A DNA stretch of 64,000 nt from Methylocystis sp. IM3 (GTDB taxonomy: Bacteria > Pseudomonadota > Alphaproteobacteria > Rhizobiales > Beijerinckiaceae), in contig NZ_JBBPBZ010000002.1 of NCBI RefSeq assembly GCF_038070105.1, positions 2,120,001 to 2,184,000 of the forward strand. Reading direction: 5' to 3'. Position 1 is the stretch's first letter. Each line of letters opens with the position of its first letter. The notes beneath the pieces were generated by a model that had not been told where the DNA came from, made no database searches, and worked only from the letters and a program-made list of their open reading frames with translations. This document shows, piece after piece, positions 1-10,550 of the stretch. A program made the translations under genes and the position numbers.

Positions 1-174
1 GTGGCGCTGTATGTCGTGCGGCATTTCCGATACGACGGCCAGCGCGAGCCGGACCACGAAATCGCCGAGGCCGGCTTTTTCCCGCTCGACGACCTGCCCC
101 ATGACGCGACGCCCGCGACCCGCGCGAGAATCGCCGAGGTTCTGGATGGGGAGCCGGTCTCGCCTTATTGGTGA
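1..174 (+). CDS. Nudix hydrolase, C-terminal part (cut by window start)
   Basis: The frame is open from the first base and stops at 174, giving 57 residues that end SPYW. The stretch with AEAGFFPLDDLP and the closing ARIAEVL helix resembles the end of small Nudix hydrolases, which cleave nucleoside diphosphates linked to another moiety. The Nudix box itself would lie upstream and is not visible, so the assignment rests on the C-terminal pattern only. The true start is outside the window; the GTG at position 1 is probably just an internal valine. Confidence 0.6.
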   Translation: MALYVVRHFRYDGQREPDHEIAEAGFFPLDDLPHDATPATRARIAEVLDGEPVSPYW

Positions 175-202
175 CGGGGCCAACGTCTTTCGAGGTTCAC
201 TT

Positions 203-697
203 ATGAGGCTTTTTCTCGCCGCGCTCGGTCTCGCCTTCGCGCTGGCCGGCGGCCCGGCATGGGCGCAAAGCGACGCCCAGCACGAGCTCGACGCCATTTT
301 CCAGCTTTTCGACGAGGACCATGACGGCTTCATCACGACGGCCGAGGCCAATCGCGTGATCGAGAGAACCTTCGCCGAAATGGACGGCAGGAAGACCGGC
401 GAGATCAAGCCCGAGGACTGGATGCGATTCAGCTTCGGCCTCGCCGATCTCGCTGCCGCGCAAGGCCGCTCGGACGCCTATGACCGCGCCAAATACGAGA
501 TCTTCAAACGCTGGGATCGCCGCGGCGCGGGCGCCTTGACCCTCGACGACTACCGCGCCGGCGTGCTGGGCGACGCGCGCAAGGGGCTCGCGGCAGGCCG
601 GTCGGGCGAGGGCCGGACGGGCGAGGCGATGAGGCTGGACCTCGCGGCGTTCAAGCGTGCGCCCTTCGTGAGGCGGATCATGAAAAGCCTGCACTGA
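203..697 (+). CDS. Secreted EF-hand protein
   Basis: A protein of 164 residues. Residues 1-22 form a signal peptide ending PAWAQS, so it is probably periplasmic. A good EF-hand loop lies at about 37-48 (DEDHDGFITTAE). Two weaker ones are near 61-72 and 105-116, the last with D-R-R-G-A-G. Such proteins bind calcium; the partner cannot be told from sequence. An upstream in-frame ATG at 11 would run through the Nudix gene and is rejected because the signal peptide begins at 203. The 3' end overlaps the convergent acetyltransferase gene by 20 bases. A second small EF-hand gene lies at 11551-11805. Confidence 0.8.
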   Translation: MRLFLAALGLAFALAGGPAWAQSDAQHELDAIFQLFDEDHDGFITTAEANRVIERTFAEMDGRKTGEIKPEDWMRFSFGLADLAAAQGRSDAYDRAKYEIFKRWDRRGAGALTLDDYRAGVLGDARKGLAAGRSGEGRTGEAMRLDLAAFKRAPFVRRIMKSLH

Positions 698-1235
698 TGG
701 CGAGCGGCCGCAAATCCCGCCAGCCATAGGCCATGTCGGCCAGGGTCATCCCGTAAATTTCCCACACGCCCTCGACGCCCGCCGGCGCTGCGCCATGGGC
801 CTCGTAGAAGCGCCTCGCGTGGGCCGCGTCGCGGAAGACCCAGAGCCCGGCGTTGTCGCAGCCCTGCGCGAGAAGATGCCCGGCCATGGCGCCGATGAGC
901 CGGCGCCCCAAGCCGCGCCGCTGGATGCGCCGGAGCAGATAGAGCGAAGTGATCTCGCCGGAAAAGCCCAGCTCCAGCAGCTTCTCGGAACGCTGCCGCC
1001 GGCAATAGCCGAAGCCCGCCGCCGCGCCCGTTTCATCGAGCGCGAGAAAGGTCGCCGAGGCCGGATCGTCTTCGCCGAGGTAGCCGCGCCAGCGTTCCGC
1101 CCATTCCGAAAGGTCGAGCGCCGCCAGAGTGTCGGCGGGCATCATGGCCGGATAGGTCTCCCGCCAGCTCGCGATATGGACGTCCGCAATCCGCCGCGCG
1201 TCCTCGACCCCTGCCCGTCTTATGCCGATCGTCAT
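678..1235 (-). CDS. GNAT-family N-acetyltransferase
   Basis: A protein of 185 residues with the GNAT fold pattern: an N-terminal RRAGVEDARRIADVH segment and an acetyl-CoA binding motif A (RRIQRRGLGRRLIGAMA) near residues 105-120. The family moves acetyl from acetyl-CoA to an amine; the substrate is not predictable here. It is convergent with the EF-hand gene, and its start faces a second acetyltransferase at 1322 across a short divergent gap. The two are different subfamilies, not a recent duplication. Confidence 0.8.
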   Translation of the reverse strand: MTIGIRRAGVEDARRIADVHIASWRETYPAMMPADTLAALDLSEWAERWRGYLGEDDPASATFLALDETGAAAGFGYCRRQRSEKLLELGFSGEITSLYLLRRIQRRGLGRRLIGAMAGHLLAQGCDNAGLWVFRDAAHARRFYEAHGAAPAGVEGVWEIYGMTLADMAYGWRDLRPLAISAGFS

Positions 1236-1321
1236 GGGCGAAAGCTCGGCGCGCGGCAGGGCGAAGTCAATGGCTCGCCCTTCGCCGACGCCGATGTTTT
1301 GCCCTCGGCGCGGCGCGTGTT

Positions 1322-1837
1322 ATGGGCTCGCTCAGGCTCATGATCGACCTGGTTATCAAATTCTTCCCCATGACGGCCACGGACGAGGCGCAAATCGAGA
1401 AACTCGATGAGCGCGCCTTCGGTCCGGGCCGCTACGCCCGCACGGCCTATCGGCTGCGCGAGGGCGTCGCGCCCGATCTGTCGCTCTCCTTCGTCGCCCG
1501 CGTCGGCACGCTGCTCGTCGGCGCCAATCGCATGACCGGCATTCTCGTCGGCTCGACCCCGGCGATGCTGCTCGGGCCGCTCACCGTCGAGCCCGCCTTC
1601 CGGTCGCAGGGCGTGGGCGAGAGGCTCGTCAACCATTCGCTCGACGCCGCCCGCGCGGCGGGCCATGGGCTAGTGCTGCTCGTGGGCGATCTCGATTATT
1701 ATTCGCGCCTCGGCTTCGCCCGCGTTCCGCGAGGCAAGATCTCCATGCCGGGCCCGGTCGATCCCGACCGCATCCTTTACTGCGAATTGCAGCCCGGCGC
1801 CTTCGCCGCCGCGAGCGGCCAGATGCGACGCGCCTGA
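1322..1837 (+). CDS. GNAT-family N-acetyltransferase, YhbS-like
   Basis: A protein of 171 residues. The GPGRYARTAYRLREG segment near the N-terminus and motif A (RSQGVGERLVNHSL) near residues 98-112 match the YhbS-like acetyltransferase subfamily, followed by a typical YYSRLGF turn. The substrate is unknown. An alternative ATG at 1340 drops six residues and fits the family's N-terminus about equally well. The stop is one base before the zapE start, so the two genes are very likely co-transcribed. Confidence 0.75.
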   Translation: MGSLRLMIDLVIKFFPMTATDEAQIEKLDERAFGPGRYARTAYRLREGVAPDLSLSFVARVGTLLVGANRMTGILVGSTPAMLLGPLTVEPAFRSQGVGERLVNHSLDAARAAGHGLVLLVGDLDYYSRLGFARVPRGKISMPGPVDPDRILYCELQPGAFAAASGQMRRA

Positions 1838-1838
1838 C

Positions 1839-2972
1839 ATGAAGCGTCCTCTCGTCGAGCGTTACGACGCCCTGGTGCTCGAACGCGGCCTCTATCCCGA
1901 CGCCTCGCAGCGCGCGGCGGTGAAGAAGCTTCAGGCGCTCGTCGACGCGCTGGCCAAGGGCCGTCCCCCGAGCGCGCCCCTGCCCCGTGTGTTGCGCGCC
2001 TTTTTCTGGCAGGAGGAACGGCCGCGCGGTCTTTATCTCTGGGGTCCCGTCGGCCGCGGCAAGACGATGCTGATGAATCTCTTCTTCGACATGGCCCCCG
2101 TCGAAAAGAAACGCCGCGCGCATTTCCACGGCTTCATGGCCGATGTGCACGAAAGATTGCACCGGATGCGCAAGCACGCGGCTTCCGGCCTCGCCGATCC
2201 GGTGACGCGCGTCGCAAAGGAGATCGCCGAGGACACGCGCCTCCTCTGCTTCGATGAATTCGCGGTGACGGACATCGCCGACGCCAGCATTCTGGCCCGC
2301 CTGTTCACGACGCTCTTCGCAGAGGGCGTCGTCGTCGTCGCGACCTCAAATGTCGAACCGGCCCGGCTCTATGACGGCGGGCGCAATCGCGATCTCTTCT
2401 TGCCCTTCATCGCGCTCTTGCAGGAGCGCATGGATGTGCTGCGCCTCGCCGCGCCCATCGATTATCGCGGGCGGCAGGATTGCGCGGGCGAGGTCTATTT
2501 CACGCCCGTCGACGACCGCGCTTATGCCTATCTGGACGCGCTGTTTCTCTCGCTCACAGGCATGAAACATGGCGCGCCCGCGACGATCGAACTGAACCGG
2601 CGCACGATTTTCGTCCCGCAGGCGGTGGGCCGAGTCGCCCGCATGGGCTTTTCCGACCTCTGCGGCCGGCCGCTCTCTGCGCGCGATTATCTCACGCTGG
2701 CGCATCGTTTCGACGCCTTCGTGGTCGACGACGTGCCTGTCCTCGTCCCCGAGCAGCGCAACGAGGCGCGCCGCCTCATCATGCTCGTCGATGTGCTGTA
2801 CGAAGCGCACGCGCTGCTCGCCATGTCGGCGGCGGCGGAGCCCGAAGGGCTCTACAAGGCGCCCGACGGCGCCGAGGCGCGGGAATTCCAGCGCGCCGCC
2901 TCGCGCCTCACGGAAATGCGCTCGCGCTATTATCTCGAACGCTGCGCCGCAGGAAAAGCCCTGGCGACGTGA
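1839..2972 (+). CDS. zapE: Cell division ATPase ZapE (AFG1 family)
   Basis: A protein of 377 residues, normal for the family. Walker A (GPVGRGKT) is at residues 69-76 and Walker B (LLCFDEF) at about 135-141. FHGFMADVH and the later ATSNVEP sensor region are typical of AFG1/ZapE P-loop ATPases. In E. coli ZapE acts at the constricting Z ring; mitochondrial relatives aid respiratory-complex turnover. The gene follows the acetyltransferase stop by one base. In many Hyphomicrobiales zapE lies near the TCA genes mdh and sucCD; that context is absent here. Confidence 0.9.
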   Translation: MKRPLVERYDALVLERGLYPDASQRAAVKKLQALVDALAKGRPPSAPLPRVLRAFFWQEERPRGLYLWGPVGRGKTMLMNLFFDMAPVEKKRRAHFHGFMADVHERLHRMRKHAASGLADPVTRVAKEIAEDTRLLCFDEFAVTDIADASILARLFTTLFAEGVVVVATSNVEPARLYDGGRNRDLFLPFIALLQERMDVLRLAAPIDYRGRQDCAGEVYFTPVDDRAYAYLDALFLSLTGMKHGAPATIELNRRTIFVPQAVGRVARMGFSDLCGRPLSARDYLTLAHRFDAFVVDDVPVLVPEQRNEARRLIMLVDVLYEAHALLAMSAAAEPEGLYKAPDGAEAREFQRAASRLTEMRSRYYLERCAAGKALAT

Positions 2973-3000
2973 CTCGCGCCGCGCCTCCTGGCGAAGCCCA

Positions 3001-3294
3001 TCACGGCTTCGCCATGCACTCCTTGATGTCGCCTTCCTTTTTCATGCGCTCGAACGTGTCCGTGCAATAGCGTTCGAGATCGGGCCGCAGCTTCGGATCG
3101 TCGGCGGCGGCGCGCATGCCCATGGAGCCGTCGAGCAACTCCTTCTGCGCCGCATGAACCTGCTTGGGCGGCAGAAGCGAGGAGCAGGCTTCGTAGCGTT
3201 TCAGCAGCGCGTCGCATTGCGGGATGCCGGTGGGATCGACCGCAAAGGCGGGCGTGGCGGCAAGGACGAAAAGGCAGGCGAGACGGAGCTTCAC
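3001..3294 (-). CDS. Small secreted protein of unknown function
   Basis: A GTG start at 3294 gives 97 residues with a clean signal peptide (KLRLACLFVLAATPAFA). AAAAGGG-type purines lie about ten bases upstream. A longer reading from 3342 would put 16 basic residues ahead of the signal and is less likely. The mature part has four cysteines (PQCDALL, YEACSS, RYCTDT, KECMAK), which could form two disulfides, in a helical pattern reminiscent of small periplasmic CX-type proteins. I do not recognise the family. The gene is convergent with zapE. Confidence 0.6.
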   Translation of the reverse strand: MKLRLACLFVLAATPAFAVDPTGIPQCDALLKRYEACSSLLPPKQVHAAQKELLDGSMGMRAAADDPKLRPDLERYCTDTFERMKKEGDIKECMAKP

Positions 3295-3350
3295 GGGCGT
3301 TTTTCCCTTTTGGTTCTTTCCCCGCCGGCTCCTATAGCGCATCCGCGGAC

Positions 3351-3389
3351 AAAAAAAGAGGCGGCGGGCCTTTCCTGGGACCCGCCGCC
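3351..3389 (-). terminator. Rho-independent terminator of the NlpD-like gene
   Basis: Read leftward, a GGCGGCGGG / CCCGCCGCC stem (3360-3389) is followed within two bases by seven T. It lies 50 bases past the stop of the NlpD-like gene and probably ends the whole leftward cluster. Confidence 0.85.
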
Positions 3390-3442
3390 CTTTGTTTCTC
3401 CGGAGTCAGTGTCTCGCGAACGCCGGAGAATGCCTTTCCCGC

Positions 3443-5056
3443 TCAGAGACCCGCGAGATAGCTCGTCGGATCGACCGGGGTCGCGCCCTTGCGCAGTTCG
3501 AAATGCAGCTGCGGCGAGCCGACATTGCCGCTCTGGCCCGATTTGGCGATGGTCTGGCCGCGCTTGACCGTGTCGCCGCGCTTCACCTCCAGCTCGCCGT
3601 TGTGGGCGTAGGCCGTGACATAGCCGTTCGGGTGGCGGATCAGCACGAGATTGCCATAGCCCTTCAGCTCGCTGCCGGCATAGGCGACCTGCCCGCCCTC
3701 GGCGGCCTTCACCGGCGTGCCTTCGGGCACGGCGATGTTGATGCCGTCGTTGCCGCCCGTCGAGAAGCCCTGAATGATGCGGCCGCGGGCCGGCCAACGG
3801 AATTCCGGACGATCCGGGTCCGAGGTCGACACTTTGGTCGCCTCCTCGGCCTGCGGCACGGAGGCCGTGGTCGTTGTCTTGTCGATGGCGCGCGCGGCGG
3901 GGGCGGGCTCGGCCGGCTTCTCGGCGGCGGCGACCTTCGCGGACTTCTCGGCCGCAGCGGCCGCCTTGGCCTGCTTTTCAGCCTGCGCAGCGGCGGCGGC
4001 TTCCTCAGCCTTGGCCTGACGCTCGGCCTTGGCCGCCTTGGCGGCCTCGGCCTCGGCGAGTTTGGCCTCCTTCACGGCCTTGGCGGCTTCGGCCTTCGCC
4101 GTGGCGTCGGCCTTCGATTTGGCGGCTTCGACCTTGGCGAGCTTGGCCTTCTCGGCGGCGAGTTTCGCCTCGGCCGCCTTGGCTTCCGCCGCCTTCCTGG
4201 CCTCCGCCTGCTTCGTCTCGGCGAGATTCTTCGCGTCCGCCGCCTTATCGGCGGCGGCCTTGTCGGCCTCGGCCTTCCTGGCGCGCTTGGCCTCCTGCTC
4301 CCTGGTGAGCGTCTCGGCCTTCTTCGCCTTGGCGGCCTCCTCGCGGGCGAGCTTCGCTTCGCGCTCGGCCTTCGCCTTCTCGGCGGCCTCGGCCTTCGGA
4401 TCGGGCTTGGCGGCGGGCTTGGCCGTGGCGACGACCTTGCCCTCGACGGTTTTCGCCTCGGCCATTCGAACAGGGGCGGCCGCCGGCGACGGCGCCGACG
4501 AGGCCACGGCGCCCGCGCGATAGACCGGGATGATCAGGCGCGAACCCGGCTGCACCTGGGCGGCGTTGCTGTAGCCATTGGCGCGCAGCAGGGCGTCGGT
4601 GGGCACGCCATAGCGCGTCGCGAGGACCGCGGGCGTCTCGCCCGCGGCGACAGTGACCGGCGTGCCGCCGTCGGCGGTCCAGTGCGAGGCGCCCGCGCCG
4701 CCCGTCGAGGCGGCGGGGGCCGAGGCGACGGGCGCAGGGGCCGGAGCCGGGGCGCGCGGCGCGGCCTGCGCCACATTCACCGGCGCGGTCGTTCCCGGCA
4801 GCGGGCGGGCCTCGACGCGGCCCGGCAAGTTGGAGGCGTCCGGCGCCGGGGCTGGAGCCGTGGAAGCGATCGAGCCCGTCGGCGCGCGATCGACGCCGCG
4901 GCTGATCTTGGGAGCCGAGCCAGAGGAAAACGGATCAGAAAACGGATCGGAAAAGCGCGAGGCGTCCGAACATCCCGCCATCAACGCGGCCGCTCCGGCG
5001 GCCATCATGAGCCGCACTGCGACCCGCGAAAAAGCAATATGACGTTCGATAAGCAT
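3443..5056 (-). CDS. NlpD-like lipoprotein: LysM plus degenerate LytM/M23 domain
   Basis: About 537 residues. A lipobox (LMAGC) near residue 30 marks an outer-membrane lipoprotein. A LysM domain follows at about 130-180, then roughly 190 residues of Ala/Lys/Glu-rich helix likely to form a long coiled coil, then a C-terminal LytM/M23 domain. The zinc ligands are missing: the usual H-x3-D is NDGIN and the usual HxH is QLH. This matches family members such as NlpD that do not cut peptidoglycan but activate amidases at division. It is the last gene of the leftward surE-pcm cluster. A GTG at 5074 would add six residues. Confidence 0.85.
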   Translation of the reverse strand: MLIERHIAFSRVAVRLMMAAGAAALMAGCSDASRFSDPFSDPFSSGSAPKISRGVDRAPTGSIASTAPAPAPDASNLPGRVEARPLPGTTAPVNVAQAAPRAPAPAPAPVASAPAASTGGAGASHWTADGGTPVTVAAGETPAVLATRYGVPTDALLRANGYSNAAQVQPGSRLIIPVYRAGAVASSAPSPAAAPVRMAEAKTVEGKVVATAKPAAKPDPKAEAAEKAKAEREAKLAREEAAKAKKAETLTREQEAKRARKAEADKAAADKAADAKNLAETKQAEARKAAEAKAAEAKLAAEKAKLAKVEAAKSKADATAKAEAAKAVKEAKLAEAEAAKAAKAERQAKAEEAAAAAQAEKQAKAAAAAEKSAKVAAAEKPAEPAPAARAIDKTTTTASVPQAEEATKVSTSDPDRPEFRWPARGRIIQGFSTGGNDGINIAVPEGTPVKAAEGGQVAYAGSELKGYGNLVLIRHPNGYVTAYAHNGELEVKRGDTVKRGQTIAKSGQSGNVGSPQLHFELRKGATPVDPTSYLAGL

Positions 5057-5182
5057 GACGCGACCCACTCGCACGCAATTTCAACACGGACCATCTACGC
5101 GCAGGCGGGTTAAGGGAGCGTTTAAGATGAATCGGACGCTTGCGTTTTTCCTTGCATTTTCGGCATTCGCGCACCGGCGCGT

Positions 5183-5854
5183 TCAAAGCGCCCTAGCAGC
5201 GCCAAACGCTGCAACGCCAAGGCTGTGCGCGCCCAAAATCGTCTCGCGACATTCGCCGTCCTCGGCGAGATCAACCTTAATCAACCGTTGCCGCGGACGC
5301 TTCTCGCCCGCCTTTTTTTCGCTCAAAACGTAAACAAGCGCCCCGCCGGGCGCGAGCCGGCGCAGGAGATCCACGGGCGGTGCGGTCAACGCCGCCTGCA
5401 ACAGAATGCGGTCGAAGGAGCCCAGTTCGGGATCGGGCGAGAGGCCGTCCGCGTGGATCACTTTCACATTGTCGACGCCGAGCCCCTCGAGCCGCCGCCC
5501 GGCCTCGATGGCGAGCGTCGCGAAACGCTCGAGAGACACGACCTCCCGCGCAAGGCGGGCAAGGATCGCCGTCCCATAGCCCGAGCCGGCGCCGACCTCG
5601 AGCACGCGATGGCCCCGCCCCACCCGCAGCGCCTCGATCCGCCGGGCGAGTTCCGAGGGGCGGGACATGGTCTGCCCGCAGCCGAGCGGCAGGGAGATGT
5701 TTCGATTGGCGAGATCGCGATAGCGATAGGGAACGAATTCCTCGCGTGGTACGGACTCGAACGCCCGCATGACGGAAATGTCCCGCACGCCGGCGCGGCG
5801 CACCGCGAGAAGCATGGCCGCGCGCTCCTCGAAGGCGCCGGCGGCGGCGCTCAT
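5183..5854 (-). CDS. pcm: Protein-L-isoaspartate O-methyltransferase
   Basis: A protein of 223 residues. It repairs isoaspartyl damage by SAM-dependent methylation. Motif I ([16 protein letters not shown]) and the [12 protein letters not shown] substrate loop are textbook for the family. The start at 5854 overlaps the surE stop as ATGA, so translation is probably coupled. The surE-pcm pair is conserved in proteobacteria and linked to stationary-phase survival. A second, more divergent Pcm-like gene lies at 20984-21700. Confidence 0.93.
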   Translation of the reverse strand: MSAAAGAFEERAAMLLAVRRAGVRDISVMRAFESVPREEFVPYRYRDLANRNISLPLGCGQTMSRPSELARRIEALRVGRGHRVLEVGAGSGYGTAILARLAREVVSLERFATLAIEAGRRLEGLGVDNVKVIHADGLSPDPELGSFDRILLQAALTAPPVDLLRRLAPGGALVYVLSEKKAGEKRPRQRLIKVDLAEDGECRETILGAHSLGVAAFGAARAL

Positions 5855-6624
5855 GCCTTCTCCTCGAACGCCGCCGCGAGCCGCGTGACTGTCGGATGAT
5901 CGGTCATGTCGAGTTGAAGCGGCGTGATGGAGATCTTTTGATCGTCCACGGCCTGCAAATCGGTCCCCGGTCCGGGCGTGAAACTGCCGCGCTGGAAGGA
6001 AATCCAGTGATAGGGATTGCCGCGCCCGTCCTTCCGGTCCTCGATCTTCATGAGATCGTTGCTGCGCCTGCCCTGCATGGTGATGGTGACGCCTTCGACA
6101 TCCTGGGGCGCGCAATTGGGGAAATTCACGTTCATCAGCACATTGCGCGGGATGCCCGCAGCGAGCAGACGGCGCACGACGGCCGCGCCATGGGCCTCGG
6201 CACATTCCCAGCGCACCACGCGGCGGCCAGCGAAGAAGTCATAGACCTGCGACAGCGCAATCGCGGGAATGCCGAGGATGGTCGCCTCGATCGCCCCCGC
6301 GACGGTCCCTGAATAGGTGACGTCCTCCGCGATGTTCTGGCCGCTGTTGACGCCGGAGATGACGAGGTCCGGCGGATGATCGAGCATGAGCTTGCGCACG
6401 CCCATGATGACGCAGTCCGTGGGCGTGCCTTTCAGAGCGAAATGCCGTGGCGAGATTTCGCGTAGACGCAAGGGATCGTTGAGCGAGAGCGAATGCGCGA
6501 CCCCCGACTGCTCGAACTCGGGGGCGATGACGAAGATATCGTCCGAAATCGCGCGCGCGATCCTCTCCGCCACGGCGAGCCCTTCGGCGTGGATGCCGTC
6601 GTCATTGGTGAGGAGAATGCGCAT
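5851..6624 (-). CDS. surE: 5'-nucleotidase SurE
   Basis: A protein of 257 residues, the usual length. The N-terminal [15 protein letters not shown] carries the metal-binding DD pair, and [12 protein letters not shown] is the second signature. SurE dephosphorylates nucleoside 5' and 3' monophosphates in the cytoplasm. It sits 18 bases after serS and overlaps pcm by four bases, so serS, surE and pcm appear to form one leftward transcription unit. Confidence 0.95.
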   Translation of the reverse strand: MRILLTNDDGIHAEGLAVAERIARAISDDIFVIAPEFEQSGVAHSLSLNDPLRLREISPRHFALKGTPTDCVIMGVRKLMLDHPPDLVISGVNSGQNIAEDVTYSGTVAGAIEATILGIPAIALSQVYDFFAGRRVVRWECAEAHGAAVVRRLLAAGIPRNVLMNVNFPNCAPQDVEGVTITMQGRRSNDLMKIEDRKDGRGNPYHWISFQRGSFTPGPGTDLQAVDDQKISITPLQLDMTDHPTVTRLAAAFEEKA

Positions 6625-6642
6625 CAGGCGAGTGTCTCCCGA

Positions 6643-7983
<1,341 letters not shown>

Positions 7984-8115
7984 CTACCAGGACGATGGGA
8001 GTAGAAACGAAATCGAGTAAAACGCGTGGCGTCGGGTCTTGTGCCTGACATCCGCGCGCGGATGGCTGGAAAAATCCCGCCTGCGATAGGACAGGTCAAG
8101 CCGGCGCGTTGACGC

Positions 8116-8904
8116 TCACTCCTGCGCCGCCGCCTCTGCCTGGGCCCGCTTCTTCTCGACCAGCCTCACCGAGTAGATGGACGCCTCGTAGAGCAGCATC
8201 CCCGGCAAGGCGAGCGCGAGCTGGGAGAAAACATCCGGGGGCGTGAGTACCGCGGCGACGACGAAGACGATCACGATCGCATAACGGCGCTTCTCGGCCA
8301 GAAACTGCGACGACACAATTCCCACCTGCCCGAGCAAGGTGAGAATCACCGGCATCTGGAAGACGACGCCGAAGGCCAGGACCAGCGTCATGATGAGCGA
8401 GAGATATTCCGAGACGCGCGGTAGCAGTTCGATCTGCGCCTTCCCCGGCTCGTTCGCCTGCTGCATCCCGATGAAGAAATGCAGCAGATTGGGCATGACG
8501 AGGAAATAGACGACCAGCGCCCCGATCGCGAAGAAGATCGGCGTGGCGAAAAGATAGGGCCGGAAGGCCGCGCGCTCGTGTCGATAGAGTCCCGGCGCGA
8601 CGAACGCGTAAATCTGAGAAAAAACGACGGGGCAAGACAGGAAAGCCGCCGCGAACAGAGCCACCTTGATCTGGGTGAAGAAATATTCCTGCGGCGCGGT
8701 GTAAATCAGCCGCGCTTCCGGCCCCGCCACCTGCGTGTAGGGAATCACCAGTATGTTGTAGATGTCCTTGGCGAAGAAAAAGGAGACGACGAACATCACA
8801 AGGAAGGCGACCAGCGCCTTGATGAGGCGCTCGCGCAGTTCCATAAGATGTTCGAGTAGCGGCGCCTTGCTGGCTTCGATGTCCGCTTCGTCCGCCTCGT
8901 TCAT
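8116..8904 (-). CDS. tatC: Sec-independent protein translocase TatC
   Basis: A protein of 262 residues with six predicted membrane segments. The N-terminal [15 protein letters not shown] segment is the conserved cytoplasmic start of TatC, which reads the twin-arginine signal together with TatB. The start overlaps the tatB stop by four bases. The C-terminal tail is Ala/Glu-rich. It exports folded, often cofactor-bearing proteins. Confidence 0.96.
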   Translation of the reverse strand: MNEADEADIEASKAPLLEHLMELRERLIKALVAFLVMFVVSFFFAKDIYNILVIPYTQVAGPEARLIYTAPQEYFFTQIKVALFAAAFLSCPVVFSQIYAFVAPGLYRHERAAFRPYLFATPIFFAIGALVVYFLVMPNLLHFFIGMQQANEPGKAQIELLPRVSEYLSLIMTLVLAFGVVFQMPVILTLLGQVGIVSSQFLAEKRRYAIVIVFVVAAVLTPPDVFSQLALALPGMLLYEASIYSVRLVEKKRAQAEAAAQE

Positions 8905-9332
8905 GGCGCGCCCTTCGTTTCGGCTTCGCCCGAGTCTTCGGCGCGACCCGCCTCGTCCTCCGAGGCGGCGCTCTGCGGCCCTTCGGACTGATGCAGCGCC
9001 CCGCTCTGCGCCTCACTGGGCTGGGGCTTACCGGCTTCGTCCACCGCTTGCACGATCTGCTTGCGCGCCTCGGCCAGCGGATCGAAGGCGCCGTCGAGCT
9101 TCACGCTGTTCATGATCTTGCGATTGGTCTCGTCGAATTCTTTCTTGAGATCAGCGATCTCGGCCTCGCGCAGGGCCTCCATCAGTTGGCCCTGAAACTC
9201 GGCGGCCATGCGCCGCATGCGCCCCGCCGCCTGCCCGAGCGTGCGGAGCACGCGCGGCAGGTCTTTCGACGGAATCGCGATCAGCGCGACAATGCCGATG
9301 ACGATGAGTTTGCCGGCGTCGAAATCGAACAT
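8901..9332 (-). CDS. tatB: Sec-independent protein translocase TatB
   Basis: A protein of 143 residues: one N-terminal membrane helix ([25 protein letters not shown], here hinged at the SKDLP turn), an amphipathic helix, and a long acidic disordered tail. TatB joins TatC to form the substrate receptor. It overlaps tatC by four bases. A strong stem-loop separates it from tatA upstream, which could set different TatA and TatB levels. Confidence 0.93.
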   Translation of the reverse strand: MFDFDAGKLIVIGIVALIAIPSKDLPRVLRTLGQAAGRMRRMAAEFQGQLMEALREAEIADLKKEFDETNRKIMNSVKLDGAFDPLAEARKQIVQAVDEAGKPQPSEAQSGALHQSEGPQSAASEDEAGRAEDSGEAETKGAP

Positions 9333-9357
9333 GCGCCAATCCGAAAAAACGCGAATC

Positions 9358-9383
9358 AGGCCCGCCTGGAGCAGGCGGGGCCT
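9358..9383 (-). terminator. Stem-loop between tatA and tatB (possible attenuator)
   Basis: AGGCCCGCC and GGCGGGGCCT pair around a seven-base loop in the 86-base gap between the tatA stop and tatB start. There is no T-run, so it is more likely a partial terminator or an mRNA-stabilising stem than a full stop. TatA is normally needed in excess over TatB and TatC, which fits. Confidence 0.5.
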
Positions 9384-9418
9384 TCATCCTGGAGCGGAAC
9401 AGAAAGCCTGCCGTTCGG

Positions 9419-9646
9419 CTAGACCTGTTTATCCGCCGATTTGTCCGCCTCGATGGCGCGCCGCTCGACTGTCTGATCGACAGGCTTCGAGGCCTCGGCC
9501 GAGTCGTCCTCGGCCATGCCTTTCTTGAACGCCTTTATGCCCTTGGCCACGTCGCCCATCACGTCGGAAATTTTGAATTTGCCGCCGAACAGGATGAACA
9601 CCACGCCGCCGACGATGATCCAGTGCCAGATCGACAGACCGCCCAT
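9419..9646 (-). CDS. tatA: Sec-independent protein translocase TatA
   Basis: A protein of 75 residues with a short N-terminal membrane helix ([14 protein letters not shown]), the FGG-K hinge, an amphipathic helix ([13 protein letters not shown]) and a charged tail. TatA forms the translocation pore in the inner membrane. It is the first gene of tatABC, 130 bases downstream of scpB. That gap probably holds its own promoter or a processing site. Confidence 0.95.
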   Translation of the reverse strand: MGGLSIWHWIIVGGVVFILFGGKFKISDVMGDVAKGIKAFKKGMAEDDSAEASKPVDQTVERRAIEADKSADKQV

Positions 9647-9776
9647 GGCGGAAACCTCCGAATGCGATGAGGGGCGTGAGGCCCCTGAACTGACGGGAAC
9701 CTATGCGGCCCGGTTCTCAAAAACAAGGCGGCGGGCGAACCGAAGAAGTTTTCGAACGATCCGCCCCTGCAAGCGC

Positions 9777-10532
9777 TCAGACATCGTCGCCGTCGAGCGG
9801 TTCCGGTGGTTCGGGCGCTTCCGGTTCCTCGGGAAACTCCATTTCCAGCAACTGCGGCGCTGCGTCTTCGAGCGGCTCCTCGTCCTCACGCAGCCCCACG
9901 TCGTCCGAGGGCTGGGGCACGCCGAAGCCCTTGGGAAGGCGGCCGTCGAACAGGCCCGCCGCCTTGAGCTCGTCGAGGCCGGGCAAATCGCCGATCTGCT
10001 CCAGCCCGAAATGCATCAGAAAGGCGTCGGTCGTGCCATAGGTGATCGGCCGCCCCGGCGCCTTGCGGCGGCCGCGCAGGCGAATCCAGCCGGTCTCCAG
10101 CAGCGTGTCGAGCGTGCCCTTGGAGATGGCGACGCCGCGAATCTCCTCGATTTCCGCGCGGGTCGTCGGCTGGTGATAGGCGATGATGGCGAGCGTCTCC
10201 AGCGCCGCGCGGGAGAGCTTGCGCTCCTCCGTCTGTTCACGGGCGAGAATCCAGTTGAGGTCCGGCGCCGTGCGAAGGAACCATTTCCTGCCGACGCGGG
10301 TGAGGTTCACCCCACGGTTTGCGTAATGGGCGCGCAGCCGCTCGAGCGTCTGATCGAGGCTTACCCCCTCGTCGATGCGGCGCGCCATTTCCGACTCGTC
10401 CAGGGGCTCTGCGGCGGCGAAGAGCATTGCCTCCACCACGCGCTCGGCTTCGCGCAGCGCAACCTCGTTGCGCGCCAGAGCCTCGTCGCTGTTGATATCG
10501 AAGAGTTCAACTTTTTCCGCGGGCTGCGCCAA
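9777..10532 (-). CDS. scpB: Segregation and condensation protein ScpB
   Basis: A protein of 251 residues, with a tandem winged-helix region at about residues 25-190 (AMLFAAAEPL, ETLAIIAYHQPTTRAEIEEIRG) and an acidic C-terminal tail. ScpB dimers bind ScpA within the SMC condensin that organises new chromosome arms. It starts 18 bases after scpA and is certainly in the same unit. Confidence 0.93.
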   Translation of the reverse strand: MAQPAEKVELFDINSDEALARNEVALREAERVVEAMLFAAAEPLDESEMARRIDEGVSLDQTLERLRAHYANRGVNLTRVGRKWFLRTAPDLNWILAREQTEERKLSRAALETLAIIAYHQPTTRAEIEEIRGVAISKGTLDTLLETGWIRLRGRRKAPGRPITYGTTDAFLMHFGLEQIGDLPGLDELKAAGLFDGRLPKGFGVPQPSDDVGLREDEEPLEDAAPQLLEMEFPEEPEAPEPPEPLDGDDV

Positions 10533-10550
10533 TGCGCGTCCTCCTGAGAT

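Noticed and set aside
3392..5113. Rightward glycine/leucine/arginine-rich ORF of 573 residues
   Set aside because: Mirror of the Ala/Lys coiled coil of the NlpD-like protein; the repeats come from GCC/AAG codons read backwards.
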